A DNA stretch of 36,692 bases, taken from assembly GCA_032117915.1 (NCBI GenBank), contig JAULYI010000062.1, positions 1 through 36,692 on the forward strand, given 5' to 3'. Positions 8,996 to 17,040 of this stretch are shown here, in pieces. Both the position numbers and the translations under genes were made by a program. A model generated the notes under the pieces. That model was not told where the DNA came from. It saw nothing but the letters and a program-made list of their open reading frames with translations, and made no database searches. Each line of letters begins with the position of its first letter. Positions within the stretch are counted from its first letter, which is position 1. This stretch comes from ZLKRG46 sp032117915. GTDB lineage: Bacteria; Bacteroidota; Ignavibacteria; Kapaibacteriales; Kapaibacteriaceae.

Positions 8996-9463
8996 ATGAC
9001 GATCCGCACACTGGCAATGCGTATGCTTCGCTATGGCCCATGGGCCATCCAGCAGCATATGCCGCTGCTTGAGCAGGCTGGTCTGCTGGACAATGAACGG
9101 GTGCTCTGGATCGTGAATCACGTGACGTTTGCTCGGAGACTGTGGCTGGAGCGCGTGCGCGACGGACGCATCACGTCGTCGCCGACCGACGTTGTCGACG
9201 CTCGCGCAGCACTTGCCAGATGCACCGATGATACAGCAGCATGGATCGCTTGGCTTGAAAGCGTCGCCAGTGACGAGCTCAATGTAGACATCCGATTTGT
9301 CACACTTGAGCGTGAACGCGTCACGCAGTCATTGGCAGACATCGTGATGCACGTGATCAACCACAGCACACACCACACGCATGAGCTTGGCGTGATCCTG
9401 CGTGCTAATGGTGTTGCGCCTACACCGACAGACTACATCGTCTATTCGCGACAGCATCCGTGA
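8996..9463 (+). CDS. DinB-like four-helix-bundle protein
   Basis: A 155-residue protein resembling the DinB/YfiT metal-binding four-helix bundles. The histidine pattern fits: His in IVNHVTFARRLW early in the chain, and the run HVINHSTHHTHELGVILRANG near the C-terminus, followed by the DinB-like ending PTPTDYIVYSRQ. The biochemical role is unknown; family members include thiol-dependent transferases and damage-induced proteins. The start codon lies 2 bases after the ilvE stop, and the stop overlaps the GTG start of recG, so it is translated as part of this operon. Confidence 0.75.
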   Translation: MTIRTLAMRMLRYGPWAIQQHMPLLEQAGLLDNERVLWIVNHVTFARRLWLERVRDGRITSSPTDVVDARAALARCTDDTAAWIAWLESVASDELNVDIRFVTLERERVTQSLADIVMHVINHSTHHTHELGVILRANGVAPTPTDYIVYSRQHP

Positions 9464-11700
9464 GCACGCCAGACGTGAGCGAGACAGAAGCGAAGGTTCT
9501 TCCTCTGCAGTACCTTAAAGGTATCGGTCCCAAGCGTGCAGAAGTGTTGGCTAAGGACGGACTTCGCACGTTCGAGGATGTGTTGCTGTACGTGCCGCGC
9601 GGCTATGTGAACCGCGATGCGTCGCGCTCGCTTGCGGAGCTTGCCGGACTCTACGGACGCGATGACGTATGGTCTGCGTCCGATGCTGCGACGCTCACGC
9701 GCGTTACCTCGGAGGTTACGCTCATCGTGGGCATTGTTTCCATGCAGGAAGGCCGCTACGGTCGTGGAAAGTCGATGCTGACCGTGACAGTGGGGGATGG
9801 CAGTGGGGTTACGGCCCAGGTTGTCTTCTGGAACATGGTCGAGTATTACAAGCGTGTGCTCGAGCCGGGCCGCTACGTGGTGATCTCCGGACGTCCGGAG
9901 TTCGACCCGCGATGGAAGCGACTGTCGTTCACGCATCCCGAACTCGAGCGTATCGACGATGATGACGTTGCCGGGTATCGTGCGGGCGTCATCCTGCCGA
10001 AGTATCGTCTCACGCAAGGCATGCGGAATGCCGGACTGACCATGAAGCTCGTTCGGTCGATGGTCGAACAGGTGATGGACCGTACGCTCGAGGCGATGAC
10101 AGACCCGCTTCCCGCGTCACTACGCGACTCGCACCAGCTTATACCGCTGGATACGGCCCTGCGGGAGTTGCACATGCCAACAACGCTGCAGCACGTCTTG
10201 GCAGCGCAACGCCGCATGAAGTTCGAAGAGCTTTTCTTCTTTGAGCTGTTGCTGGCCTCGCGGGCAAATGCCCGTAAGCGGCCCGATCGCGGTCTGCCGG
10301 TAAATCCGCGAAGTCCACGGGCGCGTGCCCTTGTAGAACGTCTGCCGTTCGAGCTGACCTCGGCCCAGCGAAGGGTCATCCACGAGATCGTCGCCGATAT
10401 GGCCTCGGGTGCGCCTATGAACCGCCTGCTGCAAGGCGACGTCGGCTCAGGCAAGACCGTAGTTGCACTCCTGAGCATGCTCGATGCGATCGACAGCGGC
10501 TATCAGACGTTGATCATGGCCCCTACCGAGATCCTTGCGGAGCAGCACTATAACGGCATCATGCGGATGGTCGAGGGACTTGATATCTCGGTGGTGCAGG
10601 TCGTAGGTGGACAGCGTAAAAAGGTCCGTGCCGAAGTACACGAGCGGATCGCCTCTGGCCAGGCGCATATCGTTGTTGGCACCCATGCACTGTTCGAGGC
10701 ATCGCTGGACTACCACAAGCTTGGCTTGATCGTGATCGACGAGCAGCACCGGTTTGGTGTGGCCCAGCGCGCGGCGTTGAGTGATCTGGCAAAGCGCTCG
10801 TTTGACGGCGGTGCACTGCCGCACGTGCTGGTGATGTCTGCCACACCGATTCCGCGGACGTTGTCGATGACGCTCTATGGCGACCTCGATGTGTCGGTGA
10901 TCGACGAGCTTCCCAAGAATAGAAAGCCGATCCGTACACACGTCGTGTTCGAGTCGAAGATCGATGGCGTCTATGACATGATCCGCTCGGAGATCCGCGA
11001 GGGGCGTCAGGCGTACATCGTGTATCCGCTGGTAGAAAAGAGCGAAAAACTGGAGCTCAAGTCGGCCGTAGAGCATCACGAGATGTTGCAGCGCGAGATA
11101 TTCCCTGACCTGCGCGTAGGACTGCTGCACGGGCAGATGCTGTGGTACGAAAAGGAGGACGTCATGCGCGCCTTCCTAAGCGGTGACTATGACATCCTCG
11201 TGGCCACGACCGTGGTTGAAGTTGGCGTTGACGTCCCCAATGCGTCCGTGATGCTGATCGAGAACGCCGAGCGATTTGGCCTGTCGCAACTGCACCAGCT
11301 GCGCGGTCGCGTCGGGCGCGGTGCCGACCAGTCATTCTGCTTTCTGGCAACCAAGGACTACTTCCGGTATCAGCTGCAACGAGCGGACACGTCAGCAGAC
11401 CGTGCCTCGGCAGCTATTCGGTTGCGGACCATGGAGGAAACAACCGACGGGTTCAGGATTGCAGAGGTTGACCTGAAACTGCGCGGTCCCGGCGATATGC
11501 TCGGTACTCGACAGAGTGGACTTCCGGAGTTCCGATTCGTTGACCTCGTGGCCGATACACCGCTGATTGCAGTTGCTCGTGACGCAGCGTTCGCACTGCT
11601 GCGTATCGACCCTAGGCTCGAGCAATCCGATCATGGTCGTATCAGGGAGCGTCTGACACAGCTGTATGCGGGTTCGGGAGCCTATATGACGGTGGCGTGA
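9460..11700 (+). CDS. recG: ATP-dependent DNA helicase RecG
   Basis: Branch-migration helicase that remodels stalled replication forks and Holliday junctions. The 746-residue protein has the N-terminal wedge/OB domain (LKGIGPKRAEVLAKDGLRT; VGDGSGVTAQVVFWN) and two RecA-like motor domains. Walker A is GDVGSGKT (Lys332), motif II is DEQH (from Asp427), motif III is VMSATPIPRTLSM and motif VI is QLRGRVGRGADQSFC. It is slightly longer than the roughly 690-residue E. coli protein. The start is GTG 9460, sharing bases with the upstream stop (GTGA), so translation is probably coupled. queE follows 24 bases later with its own promoter. Confidence 0.96.
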   Translation: MSTPDVSETEAKVLPLQYLKGIGPKRAEVLAKDGLRTFEDVLLYVPRGYVNRDASRSLAELAGLYGRDDVWSASDAATLTRVTSEVTLIVGIVSMQEGRYGRGKSMLTVTVGDGSGVTAQVVFWNMVEYYKRVLEPGRYVVISGRPEFDPRWKRLSFTHPELERIDDDDVAGYRAGVILPKYRLTQGMRNAGLTMKLVRSMVEQVMDRTLEAMTDPLPASLRDSHQLIPLDTALRELHMPTTLQHVLAAQRRMKFEELFFFELLLASRANARKRPDRGLPVNPRSPRARALVERLPFELTSAQRRVIHEIVADMASGAPMNRLLQGDVGSGKTVVALLSMLDAIDSGYQTLIMAPTEILAEQHYNGIMRMVEGLDISVVQVVGGQRKKVRAEVHERIASGQAHIVVGTHALFEASLDYHKLGLIVIDEQHRFGVAQRAALSDLAKRSFDGGALPHVLVMSATPIPRTLSMTLYGDLDVSVIDELPKNRKPIRTHVVFESKIDGVYDMIRSEIREGRQAYIVYPLVEKSEKLELKSAVEHHEMLQREIFPDLRVGLLHGQMLWYEKEDVMRAFLSGDYDILVATTVVEVGVDVPNASVMLIENAERFGLSQLHQLRGRVGRGADQSFCFLATKDYFRYQLQRADTSADRASAAIRLRTMEETTDGFRIAEVDLKLRGPGDMLGTRQSGLPEFRFVDLVADTPLIAVARDAAFALLRIDPRLEQSDHGRIRERLTQLYAGSGAYMTVA

Positions 11701-11710
11701 TCGACCTCCG

Positions 11711-11718
11711 TAGTTTTG
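11711..11718 (+). promoter_or_regulatory. -10 element (TAnnTTTG) for queE
   Basis: TAGTTTTG, 6 bases before ATG 11725, again predicting a transcript that begins at or just before the start codon. Confidence 0.55.
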
Positions 11719-11724
11719 TACAGC

Positions 11725-12429
11725 ATGATGCAGCAGCCAACTCCGACAACCATCCCAACCGGCGACCCACTGGGTTTGCCCTTCGTGGTCAACGAGATAT
11801 TCCATTCGATCCAGGGTGAGGGCACTCGGGCCGGCATGCCGTGTACATTCATTCGGCTGCACGGATGCAAGCTTCGATGCACCTGGTGCGACACGCCCTA
11901 TGCCCTTGATACAAGGGTGGGCGGTACCGTGATGACCGGTGCGGAGATCCTGCGTGAGATCGAACGGATTGGTACGAACTTCGTTGAGTTCACCGGCGGT
12001 GAGCCGTTGGAGCAGTGGAATGTATTTCCGCTGCTTCGTTTGCTGTGCGATCGGGGATATACGGTTGCCGTAGAGACCGGAGGTCACGTCAGCATTGCCT
12101 GTCTCGACCCAAGGGTGATAACGATCATGGACGTGAAGTGTCCCGACTCCAAGATGGACTCCCTGAACTACATGGCAAATCTTGATGCGTTGCGGCCGCA
12201 GGATGAGGTCAAGTTTGTGATCGCATCGCGTGGTGACTATGAGTTCGCGCGGGACATTGTGCATCGGCATGACCTTGGGAATCGCGTGCAGGCCGTGCTG
12301 ATGTCGTGCGTGTTTGGCTCGCTGGAGTTTGTTGAACTTGTGAACTGGATTCTCGAGGATCGGTTGCCTGTACGCTTTCAGTTACAGATGCACAAGTTCG
12401 TGTGGAGTCCGGAGACGCGCGGTGTATAA
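11725..12429 (+). CDS. queE: 7-carboxy-7-deazaguanine synthase (radical SAM)
   Basis: Radical SAM enzyme that contracts 6-carboxytetrahydropterin to 7-carboxy-7-deazaguanine on the path to queuosine. The 234-residue product carries the QueE start (NEIFHSIQGEGTRAGMPCTF) and the cluster motif Cys48-x3-Cys52-x2-Cys55 (GCKLRCTWCDTPYA). These are followed by FVEFTGGEPL, VAVETGGH and IMDVKCPDSKM. Two adjacent ATGs (11725 and 11728) could serve as the start; I use the first. An in-frame TTG further upstream is unlikely because it lies in the promoter. Other queuosine genes are not nearby. The 3' end overlaps the PD40 gene by 8 bases. Confidence 0.95.
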   Translation: MMQQPTPTTIPTGDPLGLPFVVNEIFHSIQGEGTRAGMPCTFIRLHGCKLRCTWCDTPYALDTRVGGTVMTGAEILREIERIGTNFVEFTGGEPLEQWNVFPLLRLLCDRGYTVAVETGGHVSIACLDPRVITIMDVKCPDSKMDSLNYMANLDALRPQDEVKFVIASRGDYEFARDIVHRHDLGNRVQAVLMSCVFGSLEFVELVNWILEDRLPVRFQLQMHKFVWSPETRGV

Positions 12430-13303
12430 CACGTTCATCATCATCGCCGTCCTTCTGAGCAGCGCTTACTGCGTTGTTGCCCAAGGTATCATGACGCAGG
12501 ACATGAGTAGCAGATACGGAACGGCGCTGCATGCACGTGGCATGAGCAGCGAAGCCGATGACTATGCTGTGCGCTTCGATCCGGTCGGACGAGCCTTGTT
12601 TTTTACTTCGGAGCGTTCCGGGGAGGCAGCCGTCTACACGGTCTTACCAGATGCCGAAGGTGCCAAGAGCCTGGCGGATGATGCCGGAGTCACGATCGTC
12701 CCCGGAACCATCAACGAGGCCGGAAAGCAGCGCGCCTTTGTATCGTTCAGCCGCTCGGGAGACATCGTTGGATCGGCCTATGTCATGCGTGCTGCACGTC
12801 CGTACGTCGGCATTATTAGTGTGCTCAGAGATGCAGATCAGCTGAATGCCGGTCTGCCCATTGAACCGCTCAACGGCGAGTTCTTTTGTTCCCATCCGTC
12901 GATCTCGTCGAACGGACTACGCCTTGTCATGACGCGCGACGGCAGGGAGCGCGGCATGGATATCTACATCAGTGAGCGTATGTCCGGCGGCGAGTGGAGC
13001 GAGCCGGTTGCCATTAGCCCCCTACTGAACTCAGCAGGGCATGAAATGACGCCCGTGTTTATTGGCAATGATTCCTTGCTCTTCGCCTCGGACGGCTACG
13101 GTGGCCGAGGGGGCATGGATCTGTTCCTGTCGGTCTATGAAGACGGTGCATGGCAGGAGCCGATCCCGCTTGATTGGATCAATACTGAGTTCGATGAGAC
13201 CGATGCGTGTATGCTGCCTGACGGAACCCTGCTGTTCGCCTCGAACCGTCCGGGAGGCAATGGCGGTTTCGACCTCTATATCGTCCCCCGCAGGGGCGAT
13301 TGA
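12422..13303 (+). CDS. Exported PD40 beta-propeller repeat protein
   Basis: A 293-residue protein starting with GTG and a signal peptide (MYNTFIIIAVLLSSAYCVVA, cleavage near AQG). The rest is WD40-like PD40/TolB blades: YAVRFDPVGRALFFTSERSG, GEFFCSHPSISSNGLRLVMT, MTPVFIGNDSLLFASDGYG and a last blade DACMLPDGTLLFASNRPGG. About four to five blades are visible, fewer than a full TolB propeller. Such proteins in Bacteroidetes act at the cell surface or with OmpA-type partners, but no partner is visible here. The start overlaps the end of queE by 8 bases; the gene converges with the T9SS cargo gene, 40 bases away. Confidence 0.8.
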   Translation: MYNTFIIIAVLLSSAYCVVAQGIMTQDMSSRYGTALHARGMSSEADDYAVRFDPVGRALFFTSERSGEAAVYTVLPDAEGAKSLADDAGVTIVPGTINEAGKQRAFVSFSRSGDIVGSAYVMRAARPYVGIISVLRDADQLNAGLPIEPLNGEFFCSHPSISSNGLRLVMTRDGRERGMDIYISERMSGGEWSEPVAISPLLNSAGHEMTPVFIGNDSLLFASDGYGGRGGMDLFLSVYEDGAWQEPIPLDWINTEFDETDACMLPDGTLLFASNRPGGNGGFDLYIVPRRGD

Positions 13304-13343
13304 TCATCCGACCCATAGCGTTTGGCCAGGGCGCGCGACTCGT

Positions 13344-14279
13344 TTAGCGCTCGATCAGCAGGCGTCTGGCGTGGCGCTCCTGCGTCTCCGGAATATCGAT
13401 GACAACCATATACATGCCCTGCGGCTGCTCATGCAGATTCGTCAGTAGCACGTCCTGTGCGCCGGGTGTGAGCCTTACCTGGTCGACGATGGTCGCCAAT
13501 CGGTTGCCGAGAATGTCGTACAGCGTTATCGATGCCACACATGGGCGTTGTGCATCAATGGTGAGCGTAGCGGTTGACCCTGCCACGGGATTGGGACGTA
13601 ATGTACTGTTTGTGATGAGTGGATCATTGTTCGATCTCGTGTCTGTTCGTCGTTCGTCAGCCATGGGATCCACGGCGGACTTGGACGTCGGGATCTTCAT
13701 ATCGGCCGGTGGTATCACCCATACGACGGCTACGCTCCGATGATCGAGTTCGGTTGGCTGACGATCCCGAAACTGAATGATGATGCCTACAAGGCGGTCT
13801 ACGTCATCATCCGGATGCGACCGCTTCCACGATGCAACGTGGATGCCGTTCTCGTACAGCGTTACGTGACGGGGTGTGCGCGCATCAGATTTCCCATTGC
13901 TGCCGGTGATGGATATCCCGGTGGTGCTTACCACAAAACGAAGGCCGTCTTCGATGTATGAGATCGACGCCGTGTCATAGTGGATGCCAACCTGAGCGAG
14001 CTGCTCGGCCGTAAGTTCGATGAGTCCCGACGGGATATCTGTTGACGTTGACGTACCACCGCCTGTCGTTGGAATGAACGGTGCTTCGACATCATTTGTG
14101 TCTTCCGCAACTGCACGGTGTAGCTGTCCATGTTGTCCAACAACAGCTCGGCGATCGAAGCGATGTGCGATTGCCGAACCCGCGGTCACGGACAGCAAGG
14201 CGAGCCACACGAGGAGTCGAGTAACGAGGGATCGAGCAACGAGGGATCGAGCAACGAGGGAATGCGAATGTCCGAGCAT
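13344..14279 (-). CDS. Secreted protein with type IX secretion C-terminal sorting domain
   Basis: A 311-residue exported protein. The N-terminus has an unusually long basic n-region made of a repeated SLVAR unit, then a hydrophobic core (LLVWLALLSVTAGSAIA). The middle part (about 45-220) is not recognisable. The last 85 residues form a typical Por/T9SS type A sorting domain: STLRPNPVAGSTATLTID, ASITLYDILGNRLATIVD, LTPGAQDVLLTNLHEQPQGMYMVVI. This domain directs passage through the type IX system and surface attachment or release. The start ATG 14279 is supported by a good promoter about 30 bases upstream. It may be cell-surface; function unknown. Confidence 0.85.
   Translation of the reverse strand: MLGHSHSLVARSLVARSLVTRLLVWLALLSVTAGSAIAHRFDRRAVVGQHGQLHRAVAEDTNDVEAPFIPTTGGGTSTSTDIPSGLIELTAEQLAQVGIHYDTASISYIEDGLRFVVSTTGISITGSNGKSDARTPRHVTLYENGIHVASWKRSHPDDDVDRLVGIIIQFRDRQPTELDHRSVAVVWVIPPADMKIPTSKSAVDPMADERRTDTRSNNDPLITNSTLRPNPVAGSTATLTIDAQRPCVASITLYDILGNRLATIVDQVRLTPGAQDVLLTNLHEQPQGMYMVVIDIPETQERHARRLLIER
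14217..14261. repeat. Three 15-bp tandem repeats inside the signal peptide coding region
   Basis: Three consecutive copies of TCGAGYAACGAGGGA (14217-14231, 14232-14246, 14247-14261); only the first differs, T for C. On the minus strand they encode the repeated S-L-V-A/T-R unit of the T9SS protein n-region. The 15-base unit preserves the reading frame, so copy number could change without breaking the gene. Confidence 0.9.
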
Positions 14280-14308
14280 GTCGATGGCCGATTTGTGAAC
14301 AACGATGG

Positions 14309-14337
14309 AATATACCCCAATGGAAGGGCCCTGTCAA
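14309..14337 (-). promoter_or_regulatory. Sigma-70 consensus-like promoter for the T9SS protein gene
   Basis: On the minus strand TTGACA (14337-14332), a 17-base spacer and TATATT (14314-14309), about 30 bases before ATG 14279. This is close to the E. coli consensus and differs from the TAnnTTTG elements elsewhere in the window. Confidence 0.5.
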
Positions 14338-14380
14338 TGACTCATTGCGCAGGAATCCATTGTGTACAACGAGTGGCTAT

Positions 14381-14410
14381 AAAACGAAAAGGGCGCTCGT
14401 GAGAGCGCCC
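14381..14410 (-). terminator. Intrinsic terminator after the lipoprotein gene
   Basis: GGGCGCTC (14391-14398) pairs with GAGCGCCC (14403-14410) around a 4-base loop. On the minus strand the hairpin is followed by TTTTCGTTTT (14390-14381). It lies 27 bases past the lipoprotein stop and insulates the T9SS gene promoter. Confidence 0.85.
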
Positions 14411-14436
14411 TTACATCTATTGCTATGATCGGATGA

Positions 14437-15216
14437 TCACTTGATCGAGTAGCTCGTCAGCTCGATGCGGCTGCCGGGGAACTCGAACTCCGGAAGAGGA
14501 GCTGCGTTGACGGTCGTGGGAGGTGTGAACGTCTTCACAAGACCGACGTTCTTACCGTACCACACGGTCGAATTTGCCGTGATGGGCAGCTCGATATCAC
14601 CCAGGATACCCGTTGCGATCGTCATCTGGATCGAGAAGTTGTTGGCATACTTCACGCATTCGACGGAGTTGCTACCGACGCTGACGGACTCGTTGCCAAG
14701 CTTTGAGCCCTGGAACTTGACCTTCGCTGTGGCCTTGAGGGGGAGACCGTTGTAATCGAGGGGAATGTCGGTGATCGTCGTATCAATGCCCGTCCAGCCG
14801 GCTGTGGCATCTGCATCGGCAGACAGAACCCACTTCTTACCAAGGTCAACGCTGCCTGCACCTTCAACATCAAGGTTAAGGTCGAGAAGCTGATAAACCT
14901 TGTTGCCATCGACGCTGTAATACGTTGTGTCGGCAGATCCGTCGCCGTACACGGTAATGAATTCGGTGGCCGTGCGACCGCCGATGGAAAGACCTGTGCG
15001 GCTCACAAAGATGGAGTCTGTCGTCACTGCGCCATCGGTTGGATTGTCTGTCGCACCGGTCAGTTCGGTGTTCTTGTACGTCCATGTCGATCCTACCGTG
15101 GTAGGCATGTACGTCGTCGTCGTTGCCGGAGGAGTCGTCGAGCTATCGTCGGAGCAGCCGATCACGCCAAGCGCGACCGTGCCTGCAAGCAGAAGGGATG
15201 CGATACGGTTCTTCAT
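14437..15216 (-). CDS. Putative lipoprotein of unknown function
   Basis: A 259-residue protein with a lipoprotein signal peptide: MKNRIASLLLAGTVALG followed by lipobox VIGC, lipidated Cys21. A Ser/Thr/Pro-rich linker (SSTTPPATTTTYMP) leads into a beta-rich domain containing STWTYKNTELTG, STVWYGKNVGLVKTF and the ending ELTSYSIK. The GSTWTY and VWYGKNVGLVK patterns occur in uncharacterised Bacteroidetes/Chlorobi lipoproteins with a lipocalin-like or DUF3108-like feel; I cannot name a function. It has few Arg and many Thr, Ser and Asp residues compared with neighbours, as expected for an envelope protein. It lies 54 bases downstream of tRNA-Ser on the same strand, possibly sharing its transcript, and is closed by a strong terminator. 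Confidence 0.8.
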   Translation of the reverse strand: MKNRIASLLLAGTVALGVIGCSDDSSTTPPATTTTYMPTTVGSTWTYKNTELTGATDNPTDGAVTTDSIFVSRTGLSIGGRTATEFITVYGDGSADTTYYSVDGNKVYQLLDLNLDVEGAGSVDLGKKWVLSADADATAGWTGIDTTITDIPLDYNGLPLKATAKVKFQGSKLGNESVSVGSNSVECVKYANNFSIQMTIATGILGDIELPITANSTVWYGKNVGLVKTFTPPTTVNAAPLPEFEFPGSRIELTSYSIK

Positions 15217-15270
15217 CGGGGGTCCTGTAAAGTGGTGGTTGCCAGAAACTGGCCTTTAGTGGCAAAGGAG

Positions 15271-15352
15271 CGGAGGGCGAGGGACTCGAACCCCCACAGG
15301 CTTGCGCCCGGCGGTTTTCAAGACCGCTGCAATACCATTATGCGAGCCCTCC
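15271..15352 (-). tRNA. tRNA-Ser (anticodon UGA)
   Basis: Class II tRNA reading UCA and related Ser codons. Acceptor GGAGGGC (15352-15346) pairs with GCCCTCC (15278-15272). The anticodon stem GCGGT/ACCGC encloses loop CTTGAAA with anticodon TGA. There is a long variable arm (GGGC, GCAA, GCC) as in Ser tRNAs, and a T arm with TTCGAGT. CCA is not encoded. A -10 element lies just upstream. Confidence 0.95.
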
Positions 15353-15359
15353 GGGGACG

Positions 15360-15367
15360 CAAATCTA
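15360..15367 (-). promoter_or_regulatory. -10 element (TAnnTTTG) for tRNA-Ser
   Basis: TAGATTTG on the minus strand, 7 bases before the mature 5' end of the tRNA, so the primary transcript would begin almost at the tRNA itself. It sits in the short gap after the ACMSD gene stop. Confidence 0.6.
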
Positions 15368-15379
15368 ATGCTTTTTCGG

Positions 15380-16441
15380 TTACTCGTAGTATCCCTCGTC
15401 GGTGCCGTGATCGTACGGTGTAGCCCGAACATAGTCTGATGCTTGCAGTCCAAGGAAGGACAGAACATTGTCGGAAAACAGGCGCTGTTTCACGGTTTCA
15501 TCAAGGTCGGACATCTCCTCGATAAAGCGTCCGTGCTCAAGATCTCCAAGTGGGAACGGGTAGTCTGTGCCGTACGCGATTTTATCGGTTCCGTGCAGCT
15601 GCAACAGGAAGCGCAGCGCATCGGCGTTGTGCGTGATCCCGTCAACCCAGAACCGATCGACGTAGTGGACGGGGTCTTGCACACCATTCACGTTGCAAAG
15701 ATCCGGCCGAGCACGGTATCCATGGGATATCCTGCCAAGTGTGAACGGGAAGGTACCGCCGGCATGGGCGAACATCACGCGCAACTTCGGGAAGGCGTCG
15801 AAGATCCCGCCAAAGATCATCGATGTGATCGCCAGGGTTGTCTCTGCGGGCATCCCGACGAGCCACTGCTGGAAGTACCGGCTTGTACGGTCGGCACCGA
15901 GCATGTCCCACGGGTGGACGAAGACGGCCATCTCCAGCGCCTCGGCAGCGCGCCAGAACGGGCGCAGCTCGGGGTCGTCAAGGTTCCGTCCCATGATGTT
16001 CGTGCCGATCTGGACGCCGGGCATGCCAAGTTCTTCCTTGCAGCGTCGAAGCTCTTGGATAGCAAGGTCCACGGATTGCATTGGTATCGTTCCAAGGCCG
16101 ATAAAACGTCGTGGTGCATCCCGCACGACGCCGGCAAGGTGATCGTTCAGGAACCGTGACCAGTCCAGAGCGTCTTCGGGCTTTGCCCAGTAGGAGAACA
16201 GCACAGGCACGGTACACAGCACCATGGTATCAACGCCATTGGCATCCATGTCGCTCATGATCGCCTTCGGATCCCAGCAGTTGTGCTCGATCTCGCGGAA
16301 GAACGTACCGTCATCGCGCATCATCCGGGCCGATCCCGGTCGGTGATGCTCGAGGGTGATCCATCCGCCGTACCCATACTTCTCTCGGAGCGATGGCCAT
16401 GATTCTGGCAGGATGTGGGCGTGGCAGTCGATCTTCAGCAT
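15380..16441 (-). CDS. Amidohydrolase, probable 2-amino-3-carboxymuconate-6-semialdehyde decarboxylase (ACMSD)
   Basis: Metal-dependent decarboxylase converting ACMS, the unstable product of 3-hydroxyanthranilate dioxygenase, to 2-aminomuconate semialdehyde. This steers tryptophan carbon away from quinolinate. The 353 residues contain the ACMSD/amidohydrolase-2 metal site: His7 and His9 (DCHAHILP), His176 (AVFVHPWDML), His226 (MFAHAGGT) and Asp293 (YGTDYPFPLGD), spaced as in the Pseudomonas enzyme. IGLGTIPMQ and FWVDGITHNADALRFLL also fit the family. The frame is open upstream, but ATG 16441 matches the family N-terminus and overlaps the dioxygenase stop by one base (TGATG). That coupling makes the assignment stronger than similarity alone. 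Confidence 0.9.
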   Translation of the reverse strand: MLKIDCHAHILPESWPSLREKYGYGGWITLEHHRPGSARMMRDDGTFFREIEHNCWDPKAIMSDMDANGVDTMVLCTVPVLFSYWAKPEDALDWSRFLNDHLAGVVRDAPRRFIGLGTIPMQSVDLAIQELRRCKEELGMPGVQIGTNIMGRNLDDPELRPFWRAAEALEMAVFVHPWDMLGADRTSRYFQQWLVGMPAETTLAITSMIFGGIFDAFPKLRVMFAHAGGTFPFTLGRISHGYRARPDLCNVNGVQDPVHYVDRFWVDGITHNADALRFLLQLHGTDKIAYGTDYPFPLGDLEHGRFIEEMSDLDETVKQRLFSDNVLSFLGLQASDYVRATPYDHGTDEGYYE

Positions 16442-16980
16442 CAGGCGGCCTTCTGCGGAGGCTGCATCACTGCGCCGCACGTGGAGCAGGTTCGGAGCGT
16501 CTCGTTGGAGTAAAAGCGTTCGAAGATCGGGGGCAGCTGCTTGACGATATCCGTCAGTGGGAGGAACTCCTCATAGAGCTTCGTGCCGCAGGACTCACAG
16601 AACCACATGAAGGCATCGAGTTCTTGCTGCGCGCGCTTCCGCTCGATTACAAGGCCAACCGCATTGGCAGGTCGTTGCGGTGAGTGTGGGGTCCGAGGCG
16701 GCAGCAGGAAGATCTCGCCCTCCCTGATATGGATATCACGGGGCACGCCGTCATCGATGACCTTGACCGTAATGTCTCCCTCGACCTGATAAAAGAACTC
16801 CTCACCCTCGTTGAAGTGGTAGTCCTTCCGCGTGTTCGGTCCACCAACAACCATCACGATGAACTCCGTGTCCTCGTACACCTTCGCATTTCCAACGGGT
16901 GGCTTCAGCAGATGACGGTGTTCGTCGATCCAGCCCTTGAAATCGATCGGTGGTAGCATTGCCATGGTATCCTCGCTCAT
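16441..16980 (-). CDS. 3-hydroxyanthranilate 3,4-dioxygenase
   Basis: Non-heme iron ring-cleavage dioxygenase of the kynurenine pathway that opens 3-hydroxyanthranilate to ACMS. The 179-residue cupin has the Fe ligands His55, Glu61 and His99 and the substrate-binding Arg51 and Arg103, with exactly the spacing of the Cupriavidus enzyme. The bacterial C-terminal rubredoxin-like zinc site is complete: Cys128/Cys131 (FCESCG) and Cys165/Cys168 (CSTCG). It forms a coupled pair with ACMSD and is divergent from an SDR gene. Kynureninase and 2-aminomuconate semialdehyde dehydrogenase are not in the window. The start ATG 16980 gives a leader of about 16 bases from the promoter palindrome. Confidence 0.94.
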   Translation of the reverse strand: MSEDTMAMLPPIDFKGWIDEHRHLLKPPVGNAKVYEDTEFIVMVVGGPNTRKDYHFNEGEEFFYQVEGDITVKVIDDGVPRDIHIREGEIFLLPPRTPHSPQRPANAVGLVIERKRAQQELDAFMWFCESCGTKLYEEFLPLTDIVKQLPPIFERFYSNETLRTCSTCGAVMQPPQKAA

Positions 16981-16987
16981 AGATATG

Positions 16988-17010
16988 GTAGTTTTGCATC
17001 ACAAAACTAC
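16988..17010. promoter_or_regulatory. Palindrome holding two overlapping divergent -10 elements
   Basis: Perfect 9-bp inverted repeat, GTAGTTTTG (16988-16996) and CAAAACTAC (17002-17010), around CATCA. Each arm is a TAnnTTTG element, TAGTTTTG: 16989-16996 reading right for the SDR, 17009-17002 reading left for the dioxygenase. The two polymerases would occupy the same DNA, so firing should be mutually exclusive; the symmetry could also be an operator. Confidence 0.6.
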
Positions 17011-17040
17011 AACGCGAAACGCATCTACCTTGGAGGCTCC

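Noticed and set aside
9460..11700. Possible frameshift because RecG is longer than usual
   Set aside because: All helicase motifs are in one frame in the right order; the extra length is in variable N-terminal and linker parts.
14217..14261. CRISPR-like repeat
   Set aside because: The units are directly adjacent with no spacers and lie inside a coding region.
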